64,000 nt of DNA from Thermohalobaculum sp039026375. Lineage in GTDB: Bacteria > Pseudomonadota > Alphaproteobacteria > Rhodobacterales > Rhodobacteraceae. Positions 8,192 through 16,585 of this stretch are shown here, piece by piece (position 1 is the stretch's first letter; every line of letters starts with the position of its first letter). The DNA lies in NCBI GenBank assembly GCA_039026375.1, contig JBCCML010000022.1:1-64000 (forward strand), in the 5' to 3' direction. The translations under genes and the position numbers were made by a program. The notes under the pieces are model-generated. The model made no database searches, was not told where the DNA came from, and worked only from the letters and a program-made list of their open reading frames with translations.

Positions 8192-9160
8192 ATGAAAGAC
8201 ACCTTGGACCCTGGGATCATCCCCACCTGGGCAGACGTCGAGGCCGCACATGAGCGCATCAAGCCGCATATCCGCCGGACTGAAGTGTTCACGAACGCCG
8301 AACTAGATGCCCAGACGGGGGCGTCGCTGTTCTTCAAGTGCGAGAATTTGCAGCCGCCGGGCGCCTTCAAGGTTCGCGGGGCTACCAACGCGGTATTCGG
8401 CCTGACCGATAAGCAGGCGGTCAAGGGTGTCGCCACGCACTCCTCCGGCAACCATGCGCTGTGCCTGTCCTATGCTGCGGGCCGCCGGGGCATCCCCTGC
8501 AACGTTGTGATGCCGCGCACGGCCCCTCAGGCTAAGAAAGACGCAGTGATCGGCTATGGCGGCAAGATCACCGAATGTGAGCCGTCCACCACCTCGCGTG
8601 AGGAGACATTTGCCAAGGTGCAGGCCGAAACGGGGGGAGATTTCATCCACCCCTACAACGACCCCCGCGTGATCGCCGGGCAGGCCACTTGTTCCAAGGA
8701 ATTCCTTGAGCAAGTTCAGGACCTTGACTGCATCGTGGCGCCGATTGGCGGCGGCGGCATGATCTCGGGCACGTGCCTGACAATCAGTTCGATCGCCCCC
8801 CACGTGAAGATCTACGCGGCCGAGCCGGAGCAGGCCGACGACGCCATGCGCAGCTTTAAGGCCGGGCACATCATCGCCGACGATGCCCCGGAGACGGTGG
8901 CCGACGGCCTGAAGGTGCCGCTGAAGGAACTGACCTGGCATTTCGTGTCGAACCACGTGACCGATATCCTGACCGCCACCGAGCAGGAGATCGTCGACGC
9001 GATGAAACTCAGCTGGAAGCGGTTGAAGATGGTGATCGAGCCATCATGCGCCGTACCGCTGGCCATCATACTGAAAAACAAGGAAATCTTCGCCGGCAAG
9101 CGCGTCGGCGTGGTCGTTACCGGCGGAAACGTCGACTTGGATAAACTGCCCTGGATGTAG
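8192..9160 (+). CDS. bhcB: beta-hydroxyaspartate dehydratase (BhcB)
   Basis: 322 residues of the fold-type II PLP family (serine racemase/threonine dehydratase-like). The PLP lysine is Lys60 in PPGAFKVRGA, SSGNHA is the substrate-binding loop, and IGGGGMISG is the phosphate-binding glycine loop. In the pathway it dehydrates (2R,3S)-beta-hydroxyaspartate to iminosuccinate. It lies between bhcA (11 nt) and bhcC (59 nt). In isolation it would be called threonine/serine dehydratase; the cluster makes the specific call. Confidence 0.92.
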   Translation: MKDTLDPGIIPTWADVEAAHERIKPHIRRTEVFTNAELDAQTGASLFFKCENLQPPGAFKVRGATNAVFGLTDKQAVKGVATHSSGNHALCLSYAAGRRGIPCNVVMPRTAPQAKKDAVIGYGGKITECEPSTTSREETFAKVQAETGGDFIHPYNDPRVIAGQATCSKEFLEQVQDLDCIVAPIGGGGMISGTCLTISSIAPHVKIYAAEPEQADDAMRSFKAGHIIADDAPETVADGLKVPLKELTWHFVSNHVTDILTATEQEIVDAMKLSWKRLKMVIEPSCAVPLAIILKNKEIFAGKRVGVVVTGGNVDLDKLPWM

Positions 9161-9168
9161 GGCGCACA

Positions 9169-9195
9169 ATAGGGTGGGCGCCCGGCCCGCCCTAT
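9169..9195 (+). other. intercistronic hairpin between bhcB and bhcC
   Basis: An 11-bp stem (ATAGGGTGGGC pairing with GCCCGCCCTAT, one G-U wobble) around a 5-nt loop begins 9 nt after the bhcB stop. There is no T tract, so it looks more like an mRNA processing or stability element than a terminator. The bhcC ribosome site GGAGG follows about 15 nt later. Confidence 0.6.
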
Positions 9196-9219
9196 CACCG
9201 GAATGCAACGGAGGACCCG

Positions 9220-10383
9220 ATGAAAGACACCGTGAACCTGGATGAACTGGAAGTAGGCTACGACGTCCCGGCGGCTGTCGGCATGGACGAAAGCGAGATC
9301 CAGACCCCGTGCCTGGTGCTCGACCTCGACGCGCTGGAGCGCAATATCAAGAAGATGGGCGACTGGGCCAAGGCGCACGGCATGCGCCACCGCGTCCACG
9401 GCAAGATGCACAAATCGGTCGACGTGGCCAAGCTGCAGGAATCGCTGGGCGGTGCCTGCGGTGTCTGCTGCCAGAAGGTCAGTGAGGCCGAGGTCTTCGC
9501 CCGCGGCGGCATCAAGGACGTGCTGGTGTCGAACCAGGTGCGGGACCCCGCCAAGATCGATCGTCTGGCCCGGATCCCGAAGCTGGGCGCCCGCGCGATC
9601 TGCTGCGTCGACGACATCACCAACGTGGCGGACCTGTCGGCAGCCGCGATGAAGCACGGCACGACCATCGAATGCCTGGTGGAGATTGACTGCGGCGCGG
9701 GCCGTTGCGGCGTCACCACCACCCCGGAAGTCATTGAAATCGCTAAAGCAATCGACGCGGCCGAGGGGCTGAAGTTCGCCGGCATCCAGGCCTACCAGGG
9801 CGCCATGCAGCACATGGACAGCTACGACGAGCGCAAGGCCAAAATCGACATCGCGGTCGCCATGGTGAAAGACGCCGTGGACACGCTGAAGACGCAAGGC
9901 ATCGAGTGTGACATCGTCGGCGGCGGCGGCACCGGCAGCTACTATTTCGAAGGCACCTCGGGCGTCTACAACGAGCTGCAGTGTGGTTCCTACGCCTTCA
10001 TGGACGCCGACTATGGCCGCATCCTGGACAAGGACGGCAAGCGCATCGATGACGGCGAGTGGGAGAACGCGCTGTTCCTGCTGACCTCGGTCATGAGCCA
10101 CGCCAAAGCCGAAAAAGCCATTTGTGATGCGGGACTTAAGGCCCAATCAGTCGACTCAGGCCTGCCCTTCATCTACGGTCGTGATGACGTCAAATACGTC
10201 AAATGCTCGGACGAGCACGGCGTGATCGAAGACAAAGAAGGCGTCCTGGCGATCAACGAAAAGCTGAAGCTGGTGCCCGGCCACTGCGACCCGACCTGCA
10301 ACGTGCACGACTGGTACATCGGCGTGCGTAACGGCAAGGTCGAGACCGTCTGGCCCGTCAGCGCCCGCGGCAAGGCCTACTGA
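9220..10383 (+). CDS. bhcC: beta-hydroxyaspartate aldolase (BhcC)
   Basis: 387 residues of the D-threonine aldolase (DSD1, fold-type III PLP) family. The N-terminal TPCLVLDLDALERN segment is followed by HGKMHKS, where Lys62 is the expected PLP lysine (KTHK-type motif). GAGRCGV and GGGGTGSY are cofactor contacts, and the C-terminal GHCDPTCNVHDW carries the metal-binding His/Cys/Asp typical of the family. In the cycle it condenses glycine and glyoxylate to beta-hydroxyaspartate. It is followed by an unusually long 198-bp gap before bhcD. Confidence 0.93.
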   Translation: MKDTVNLDELEVGYDVPAAVGMDESEIQTPCLVLDLDALERNIKKMGDWAKAHGMRHRVHGKMHKSVDVAKLQESLGGACGVCCQKVSEAEVFARGGIKDVLVSNQVRDPAKIDRLARIPKLGARAICCVDDITNVADLSAAAMKHGTTIECLVEIDCGAGRCGVTTTPEVIEIAKAIDAAEGLKFAGIQAYQGAMQHMDSYDERKAKIDIAVAMVKDAVDTLKTQGIECDIVGGGGTGSYYFEGTSGVYNELQCGSYAFMDADYGRILDKDGKRIDDGEWENALFLLTSVMSHAKAEKAICDAGLKAQSVDSGLPFIYGRDDVKYVKCSDEHGVIEDKEGVLAINEKLKLVPGHCDPTCNVHDWYIGVRNGKVETVWPVSARGKAY

Positions 10384-10581
10384 CCTCAGCCACACGCGGC
10401 GCCCGGTTTCCGGACCGGGCGCGCCCCTGACCCGTGACGTGACCGTTTCGCCGGTTTTCGTTCCGCCGCGTCGCAAGACGCCCGGCCGGACAAAATCACT
10501 TAACAGGTCACCTAATGCGATATCGGTGATTTTATTCGCGATAAAGTCATCTGATATCCTCTAATTCGAGAGGATTTCCCC
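10384..10581 (+). promoter_or_regulatory. structured bhcC-bhcD intercistronic region
   Basis: It holds several dyads in series. GCGCCCGGT/ACCGGGCGC, a perfect 9-bp stem, lies at 10399-10422. GCGTC-GCAA-GACGC, a stem with a GNRA-type tetraloop, lies at 10468-10481. AAAATCAC (about 10493) pairs with GTGATTTT (about 10526), enclosing the palindrome CGATATCG (10518-10525). ATCCTCT/AGAGGAT (10556-10575) has a right arm that contains the bhcD ribosome site. The first may end or attenuate the bhcABC message; the last would hide the bhcD ribosome site. No T-tract terminator or strong promoter was seen. Function is inference. Confidence 0.55.
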
Positions 10582-11574
10582 ATGGCCAAAGATGTCGGCA
10601 CCGACGGCATTCTGATCGTTCCCGAAGCGCTCTGCCCCGACCTGGTCGGACGCGCCGAAGCCTTCACCGCGATCGAGGCGACCTTCGCCGCCATGGCAAA
10701 AGGGGATGCCTGGAATTTCCCGGTGGTGCGCGAGGCGCTGGGCCATGCCGACGCGCTCTATGGGTTCAAGTCGGGCTTTGACCGGGCCGGTCTGGTCCTG
10801 GGCGTAAAGTCGGGCGGCTACTGGCCCGGCAATATGGACAAGGGGCTGACCAACCACCAGTCAACGGTCATGTTGTTCGACCCGGACACGGGCAAGCTGA
10901 GCGCGCTGGTGGGCGGCAACTACCTGACCGCTGTGCGAACGGCGGCCTCCTCCTCGGTGTCGATCGCCCACCTGGCCCGCAAGGACGCCAAGGTGCTGGG
11001 CATGATCGGCGCGGGTCACCAGGCGGGCTTTCAGTTGCGCGCCGCAGCCGAGCAGCGCGACTTCGAGAAGGTCGTCGCCTGGAACCCGCACCCCGAGATG
11101 CTGCCAAAGCTGGGCGCCATCGCGGAGGAGATTGGCCTGCCCTTTGAAGCCGTCTCGGCCGAAGAGGTCGGCGCGCAGGCCGATGTGATCATCACCATCA
11201 CCTCGGCGTTCGAGCCGCTGCTGATTGCCGAGTGGATCAAGCCCGGCACCCACATCGCCTGTATGGGCACCGACACCAAGGGCAAGCAGGAGGTCGACGC
11301 CGCCCTGGTGGCCAAGGCGACCGTCTTCACCGACGAGATCGCGCAGTCGACCACGATCGGCGAGGCGCAGCACGCCATCGCCGCGGGCCTGATCACAGCC
11401 GAGGCGATCACGCCCATCGGCGATGTGATCAACGGCGAGCATCCGGGCCGGTCCTCGGCCGACGAGATTACGCTGTTCGACGGCACGGGCGTGGGCCTGC
11501 AGGACCTGGCAGTGGCTCAGGTCGCCGCCGAAAAGGGCATCGAGGCAGGGCTGGTCAGCCGGGTGGCGTTCTAA
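10582..11574 (+). CDS. bhcD: iminosuccinate reductase (BhcD), ornithine cyclodeaminase/mu-crystallin family
   Basis: 330 residues. The family pattern is clear: KSGGYWPGN in the N-terminal half, YLTAVRTAASSSVSIAHLARKD, the Rossmann motif MIGAGHQAGFQLRA, then ADVIITITSAFEPLL and ACMGTDTKGKQEVD. In the cycle it reduces iminosuccinate to aspartate with NADH, regenerating the amino donor used by BhcA. Its ATG follows an AGAGGA ribosome site placed inside a hairpin. It ends 21 bp before the 3' end of the convergent ABC permease gene. Confidence 0.92.
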   Translation: MAKDVGTDGILIVPEALCPDLVGRAEAFTAIEATFAAMAKGDAWNFPVVREALGHADALYGFKSGFDRAGLVLGVKSGGYWPGNMDKGLTNHQSTVMLFDPDTGKLSALVGGNYLTAVRTAASSSVSIAHLARKDAKVLGMIGAGHQAGFQLRAAAEQRDFEKVVAWNPHPEMLPKLGAIAEEIGLPFEAVSAEEVGAQADVIITITSAFEPLLIAEWIKPGTHIACMGTDTKGKQEVDAALVAKATVFTDEIAQSTTIGEAQHAIAAGLITAEAITPIGDVINGEHPGRSSADEITLFDGTGVGLQDLAVAQVAAEKGIEAGLVSRVAF

Positions 11575-11594
11575 GACCCCTCTAGGGCGCTGCT

Positions 11595-12566
11595 TCAGGT
11601 CGAGGGCCGGAAGGGCCGCCCGATCGAGGCCGGGGCATTGGCTTTAGTCAGCGCCACATTCCGCGAGATCAGTACCAGCGCCACGATGGTCGCCAGGTAG
11701 GGCAGCATGCTCAGCACCTGCGCGGGCATCTGCGTGAGGAATCGGTCTGCCTGGTCGCCACCGCACAGCAGGCCCGCCCGCGCACAGATCCAGTCATCGA
11801 TCGAGCCTGCGTAGAACCGCATGATGTCGACCGCCGCGAACAAGTACGCGCCCAGCACCAGCCGCCCGGGCCGCCAGGTCGCAAAGACCACCAGCGCCAG
11901 GGCGATCCAGCCGCGCCCGGCGGTCATGTTCGGCCCCCACATGGGCGTGTAGGCGATCGACAGATAGGCGCCGCCCAGCCCTGCCATCGCGCCCCCAAAC
12001 AGCGTCGCCAGATAGCGCGTGCGGATCACCGACAGGCCCAGCGCATGGGCCGAATCCGGGTTGTCGCCCACTGCCCTCAGCGACAGGCCCGCCCGGGTGC
12101 GGCCCAGGAACCAGGCGACCGCAGCGGCCAGAAGCAGCGCCGCATAGACCATGGCGTCGTGGGCAAACAGAACGCGCCCCAGCACGGTGGCATCGCTCAG
12201 CCAGGGGATGTCCAGCTTGGCCAACGGCTCCAGGGGCTGGCCCACAAAGGGCTGCCCGATCAGGCCCGAGGCGCCGATCCCAAAGATCGTCAGCGCCAGC
12301 CCGGTGGCCGCCTGGTTGGCCAGAAAGCTGATCGAGAAGACCGCGAAGATCAGCGCCATCAACGCGCCCGACGCCGCCCCGATCACGATGGCCAAGGGCG
12401 TCGAGCCCAACAGGAAGGCCGCCGCAAAGGCCCCGACCGCCCCCATCAGCATCATCCCCTCGACGCCCAGGTTCAGAACGCCCGACCGCTCGGTCACCAG
12501 CTCGCCCAGCCCCGCCAGCAGCACGGGCGTGGCTGCGATCATCATCTGGATCAGGAAGGCTTCCAT
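11595..12566 (-). CDS. ABC transporter permease, nucleoside/BMP family (second permease)
   Basis: 323 residues with about eight hydrophobic segments. The sequence near residues 20-45 (LGELVTERSGVLNLGVEGMML) and the later LRAVGDNPDSAHALGLSV segment are typical of the BPD_transp_2 permeases of BmpA-type (YufQ/NupQ-like) importers. Its start overlaps the end of the first permease by 1 nt, so translation is probably coupled. It would form the membrane pore with that partner. The substrate is unknown; nucleosides or purines are the usual ligands. Confidence 0.88.
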   Translation of the reverse strand: MEAFLIQMMIAATPVLLAGLGELVTERSGVLNLGVEGMMLMGAVGAFAAAFLLGSTPLAIVIGAASGALMALIFAVFSISFLANQAATGLALTIFGIGASGLIGQPFVGQPLEPLAKLDIPWLSDATVLGRVLFAHDAMVYAALLLAAAVAWFLGRTRAGLSLRAVGDNPDSAHALGLSVIRTRYLATLFGGAMAGLGGAYLSIAYTPMWGPNMTAGRGWIALALVVFATWRPGRLVLGAYLFAAVDIMRFYAGSIDDWICARAGLLCGGDQADRFLTQMPAQVLSMLPYLATIVALVLISRNVALTKANAPASIGRPFRPST

Positions 12567-13669
12567 CAGGCCGCTCTCCCCAGACTGAGGCGCAGGCGAA
12601 ACCGGATCAGCGTGTCACAGGCCAGCAGAAAGAACAGCAGCATGCCCTGGAAGATGCCGGTCACGTCCTTGGGCAGGCGCAGCATGATCTGTGCGTTCTC
12701 GCCGCCGATATAGCTGACCGCCAGGACCAGCGCGCCCAGCAGCGCGCCGGCGGGGTTCAGGCGGCCCAGAAAGGCCACGATTATGGCGGTAAAGCCGTAC
12801 TCGGCCGAGATCTCGGGCTGCAATTGTTGCACGGTGGCCGAGACCTCGACGGCGCCGGCCAGCCCCGCCAACCCGCCGGACAACAGCAGGACAAACCAGG
12901 TGGTGCCCGCCACCGAGAAGCCCGCGAAAGCCGCGGCCCGCGGGGCGGCCCCCACGGTGCGCACCTGAAAGCCCTGCAGCGTGTGGCGCATCATCACGGC
13001 CAGGGCGAGCGCGATGACAATGGCCAGGATCAGGCCCGCATGCAGGCGCGTGCCGTCCAGCAGGTAGGGCAGCAGATAGGCTTGCTGGAAGTCAGGCGTT
13101 TCCGGAAAACCGCCAGGGGCCCGCCAGGGGCCCCGCACCAGATAGTCCAGCAATTGCGCGGCCACATAGGTCAGCATCAGGCTGACCAGGATCTCGTTGG
13201 CATTGGCGCGCGTCTTCAACAGGGCGGGGATCGCGGCCCAGGCCAGGCCGCCCAGCACGCCCGCCAACAGGTAGAGCGGCAAGACCAACCAGGCCGGCCC
13301 CTCCGGCCCGTAGAGGGCCACGCCCCCGGCGGCGATGGCACCCAGCGTGTACTGCCCGGCTGCGCCAATGTTCCAGACATTGGCCCGGAAACAGACCGCC
13401 AGGGCCGCGCCGATCAGGGCCAGCGGGATAGCCTTCACCAGCACTTCGGACGGCGTATAGATCCACATGCCGCGTTGATCGGGGATGGTCAGCCATTTCC
13501 AAAGCTCGTCGAACGGCTGGAAGAAATAGACGTATAGCGCCTCCAGCGGTGGTTTGCCCATGGCCGCCAACAGGGCGCCACCCACGATCAGCGTCAGGGC
13601 GATCGCAATGACCGGGGACATCAGCGACAGGGCGCGCGACGGCGTGGCGCGGGGCTCCAGGGCGATCAC
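12566..13669 (-). CDS. ABC transporter permease, nucleoside/BMP family (first permease)
   Basis: About 367 residues from a GTG at 13669, chosen because family members begin with a short charged segment before the first membrane helix (SPVIAIALTLIVGGALLAAMG). The reading frame stays open to 13720 and an ATG at 13621 is also possible. FRANVWNIGAAGQYTLGAIAAG and ILVSLMLTYVAAQL are family signatures (YufP/NupP-like). It is the second gene of a minus-strand operon, separated from the ATPase gene by a hairpin-rich gap. Confidence 0.85.
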   Translation of the reverse strand: MIALEPRATPSRALSLMSPVIAIALTLIVGGALLAAMGKPPLEALYVYFFQPFDELWKWLTIPDQRGMWIYTPSEVLVKAIPLALIGAALAVCFRANVWNIGAAGQYTLGAIAAGGVALYGPEGPAWLVLPLYLLAGVLGGLAWAAIPALLKTRANANEILVSLMLTYVAAQLLDYLVRGPWRAPGGFPETPDFQQAYLLPYLLDGTRLHAGLILAIVIALALAVMMRHTLQGFQVRTVGAAPRAAAFAGFSVAGTTWFVLLLSGGLAGLAGAVEVSATVQQLQPEISAEYGFTAIIVAFLGRLNPAGALLGALVLAVSYIGGENAQIMLRLPKDVTGIFQGMLLFFLLACDTLIRFRLRLSLGRAA

Positions 13670-13946
13670 AGGGCCAATCGCTCCGTGGCAAGCGGCCGGA
13701 CGGCTGCACCGCCGGTGCACCCCACCCCTGGTCTGCCGACCCTACTCCGCTGAAATCGCCCCACTTGGGCGATTTCCCGGCGCTCCGCAGCCCAGCGCAT
13801 GCCCCCGTGATCGAAACTGCACGAAGCAGGCCATTGGGGCGCAAAGGGCGCGGCGCGCGCCGTGCGCGGGTGGGTGGGGGAGCGCCTCGGCAGACGCCGC
13901 CGCGATGGTGCAGGGGAGCGCACGGCGCGCGTGCCACCACGCCGCA
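13670..13946 (-). other. intercistronic region with strong hairpins in the ABC transporter operon
   Basis: About 277 bp between the ATPase stop and the permease start. It holds a perfect 10-bp hairpin with arms GAAATCGCCC/GGGCGATTTC around a 5-nt loop (13752-13776) and a 6-bp hairpin TGCACC/GGTGCA with a 3-nt loop (13705-13719). No supported gene. Such structures between an ABC ATPase and its permeases could set differential mRNA stability. Confidence 0.55.
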
Positions 13947-15476
13947 TCAGGCGGCCTCCGTAAAGGCGCCGCCCATCAGCAGGCCGATCTTATCCGGTGA
14001 CATGTCTACCGCAGGGGCGGGTGCGGACAGATGCCCTTTGTGGATGACGGCGATCCGGTCGCTGATCTCAAAAATCTCGTCCAGGTCCTGACTGATCACC
14101 AGGATCGCAGCGCCGGACCGCGCCAGATCGACCAGCGCCTGGCGGATCACCGCGGCGGCCCCCGCATCAACGCCCCAGGTCGGTTGGCTGACGACCAGCA
14201 CGCCCGGGTCGCGCAGGATCTCGCGGCCCACCACGAACTTCTGCAGGTTGCCGCCCGATAGCGCACTGGCCGCCGGGTCGGGCGCGCCGCTGCGCACATC
14301 GAAGGCGCGGCGGATCCTCTCAGCCCAGGTGGCTGCCCGGGCGAAACTCAGCCAACCGCCCCGCGAGATTCCACCGGGCCGATGCAGCGACAGGACCGTA
14401 TTCTCAGAAAGCCGCATATCGCTGACGGCGGCGTGGCCATTGCGCTCCTCCGGCACGAAGGCAGCACCCGCCATGCGCCGCGCCGTGGGGCCGCGGTCGC
14501 CCAAGGGTTTGCCGTCGATCTGGATGGCATCCGCCCTAGTGCGCGTCTCGCCGATCAGGGCCGCCATCAGTTCCGGCTGCCCCTCGCCCGCGATACCGGC
14601 AATGCCCATCACCTCGCCCGCGTGCAGATCAAAGCTGATCCCCTTGAGTGCTACGGCGAAGTCGGACGGGGCGGGCACGCTCAGATCCCGCACCGCCAGG
14701 CGCACCTCCCCCGGCGTCGGCGCAGCACTTCGGTCGGTCCAGCCGATGCGCGTGCCCACCATCATCTCGGCGATCTCGCGCGCCGAGACGTCGCTGGGGT
14801 CACAGCTGCCCACCAGTTTGCCCCGGCGCAGGATGGTCGCCCGCTCGCAAAGCGCGCGCACCTCGTCCAACCGGTGCGAGATGTAGAGGATCGCGCAGCC
14901 CTGCCCGGCCAGCCGGCGCAGCGTCTCGAACAGAACCTCGGCCTCCTGGGGCGTCAGCACCGATGTCGGCTCGTCCATGATCAGCAACTTGGGCTCTTGC
15001 AGCAAGGAGCGGATGATCTCGACCCGCTGCTTTTCGCCCACCGACAGCGTGTGCACGGCCCTGTCCGGCTCGACGCCCAGGCCATAGGCGGTTGAGACCT
15101 CGCGGATGCGGGCCGCCAGCGCCGCCATCGGCATATTGGGCAGGGCCAGGGCGATGTTTTCCGCCACCGTCAGCGCGTCGAAGACCGAGAAGTGCTGGAA
15201 CACCATGCCGATGCCCATGGCCCGCGCCTCGGACGGGCGAGCGATGCGCGTGGGCTTGCCCACCCAGAGGATCTCCCCCGCGCTGGGCTCCAGGATCCCA
15301 TAGAGCATCTTGACCAGGGTCGACTTTCCGGCGCCGTTCTCGCCCAGCAGCGCGTGCACTTCACCGGGCCGGATCGCCAGCGAGACATCGTCGACCGCGG
15401 TGAAGTCGCCAAACCGCTTGCTCAGCGATACGGCCTCTAGAAGAGGTGCCTCCAGAAGAGCTGTTTCTTCCGTCAT
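13947..15476 (-). CDS. ABC transporter ATP-binding protein, nucleoside/BMP family (two ATPase domains)
   Basis: 509 residues. The first ABC domain has Walker A GENGAGKSTLVKML, signature LSVGEKQRVEI and Walker B LLIMDEPTSVL. The second domain has a degenerate P-loop (GIAGEGQPELM) but an LSGGNLQKFVV signature. This is the architecture of sugar/nucleoside importer ATPases (YufO/NupO, RbsA-like). It heads a minus-strand operon with the two permeases. No BMP-type binding protein is encoded in the window, so the transporter is incomplete here or uses one encoded elsewhere. Confidence 0.9.
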   Translation of the reverse strand: MTEETALLEAPLLEAVSLSKRFGDFTAVDDVSLAIRPGEVHALLGENGAGKSTLVKMLYGILEPSAGEILWVGKPTRIARPSEARAMGIGMVFQHFSVFDALTVAENIALALPNMPMAALAARIREVSTAYGLGVEPDRAVHTLSVGEKQRVEIIRSLLQEPKLLIMDEPTSVLTPQEAEVLFETLRRLAGQGCAILYISHRLDEVRALCERATILRRGKLVGSCDPSDVSAREIAEMMVGTRIGWTDRSAAPTPGEVRLAVRDLSVPAPSDFAVALKGISFDLHAGEVMGIAGIAGEGQPELMAALIGETRTRADAIQIDGKPLGDRGPTARRMAGAAFVPEERNGHAAVSDMRLSENTVLSLHRPGGISRGGWLSFARAATWAERIRRAFDVRSGAPDPAASALSGGNLQKFVVGREILRDPGVLVVSQPTWGVDAGAAAVIRQALVDLARSGAAILVISQDLDEIFEISDRIAVIHKGHLSAPAPAVDMSPDKIGLLMGGAFTEAA

Positions 15477-15613
15477 CTGGCCCGATCACCCGCCCCGATG
15501 TGTTCGCCTAGTCCCTGCCCGTGCCATCTTGCGGGGCGGGCGGTCTTTGTCAAACGGCCAGCGAGCGGATCTGGGGCTCGGGGTGGTGTGACGCATTGTT
15601 CAGATACACCCCC

Positions 15614-16585
15614 TCAACCCGGTGGTGTCGGCGTCTCCCCCGCCAGCACCCGCTGGAAGACAGCCGTATCGACATTGCCGCCACACAGGATGACGCCGAT
15701 CTTCTTGCCGCGGTTGACCTCGCGTTCCTGCAGCGCGGCGGCCAGCGGGACTGCGCCCGCCCCTTCGGCCACGTTGTGGGTGTCGGTATAGTAGATGCGC
15801 ATCGCCTCGGCGATCTCGTCATCGGTGACGCGGACCACGTGGCTGGCCCCCTGGCGGATCAGTTGCAGGGGCTCGTCCCACGGGGCGCGGCAAGCGACCC
15901 CGTCCGCCATGGTGATGCAGGTGTTCGTGGTGACGACTTTGCCCGCCTCGAAGCTGAGCGCATAGGCCGGTGCCGTATCCGCCACGACGCCGACGATCTG
16001 GGTCTTCAGGCCCAAAAGATCGCGCGCCGCGATCAGCCCGCAAATGCCCGAGCCCATGCCAATGGGCACATAGACCTGGTCAAGATCCGGTTGCGCGGTG
16101 AAGAGCTCCAGCGCATAGGTGGCGACCCCGCGCACCAGCGGTTCGGCAAAGGGCGGGATCAGGTGCCAGCCCTCCTGCTCGGACAACCGCACTGCTTCCA
16201 GGCGCGCTTCTTCAAAATCGTGCCCGTGGGTGACCACCTCGGCGCCCCAGCCGCGCATGGCGGCGTTCTTCTCGACCGAGTTGCCCTGTGGCACCAGCAC
16301 CTTCACCGGGATGCCGTGGGGTTTGGCGGCAAAGGGGATCGACTGGCCGTGATTGCCCCGGGTCGCGGTCACGATGCCCGGCACGTCATCTTTGCGGGAC
16401 AACTCGTCCAGATAGACCAGCCCGCCCCGCACCTTGAAGGCGCCGCAGGGCGTGTGGTTTTCGTGCTTCACCCAAATCTCGGCGCCCGCGCGTTCGGACA
16501 AGAGCGGCCAGGCGTATTGCGGCGTGGGCGGCATGTGGGCGTGCACCAGGTCCGCCGCCTGGTGAAGTTGATCCAACGAGAACAT
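15614..16585 (-). CDS. threonine/serine dehydratase-like PLP enzyme
   Basis: 323 residues from the ATG at 16585. Fold-type II PLP family: the PLP lysine is in CGAFKVRGGL, ATRGNHGQSI is the substrate loop, and IGMGSGICG is the glycine loop (a variant of GGGGxxxG, as in EutB-type dehydratases). The C-terminal VILCGGNVD is typical. It probably deaminates a beta-hydroxy amino acid. It is a diverged relative of BhcB 6 kb away and sits just upstream of the ABC operon on the same strand, so the substrate could be an imported hydroxylated amino acid; that is inference. Confidence 0.82.
   Translation of the reverse strand: MFSLDQLHQAADLVHAHMPPTPQYAWPLLSERAGAEIWVKHENHTPCGAFKVRGGLVYLDELSRKDDVPGIVTATRGNHGQSIPFAAKPHGIPVKVLVPQGNSVEKNAAMRGWGAEVVTHGHDFEEARLEAVRLSEQEGWHLIPPFAEPLVRGVATYALELFTAQPDLDQVYVPIGMGSGICGLIAARDLLGLKTQIVGVVADTAPAYALSFEAGKVVTTNTCITMADGVACRAPWDEPLQLIRQGASHVVRVTDDEIAEAMRIYYTDTHNVAEGAGAVPLAAALQEREVNRGKKIGVILCGGNVDTAVFQRVLAGETPTPPG

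Noticed and set aside
8812..10146. 444-codon minus-strand open frame across bhcB and bhcC
   Set aside because: Antisense shadow in GC-rich DNA; Val/His/Asp-rich without domains, and opposite to two well-supported enzymes.
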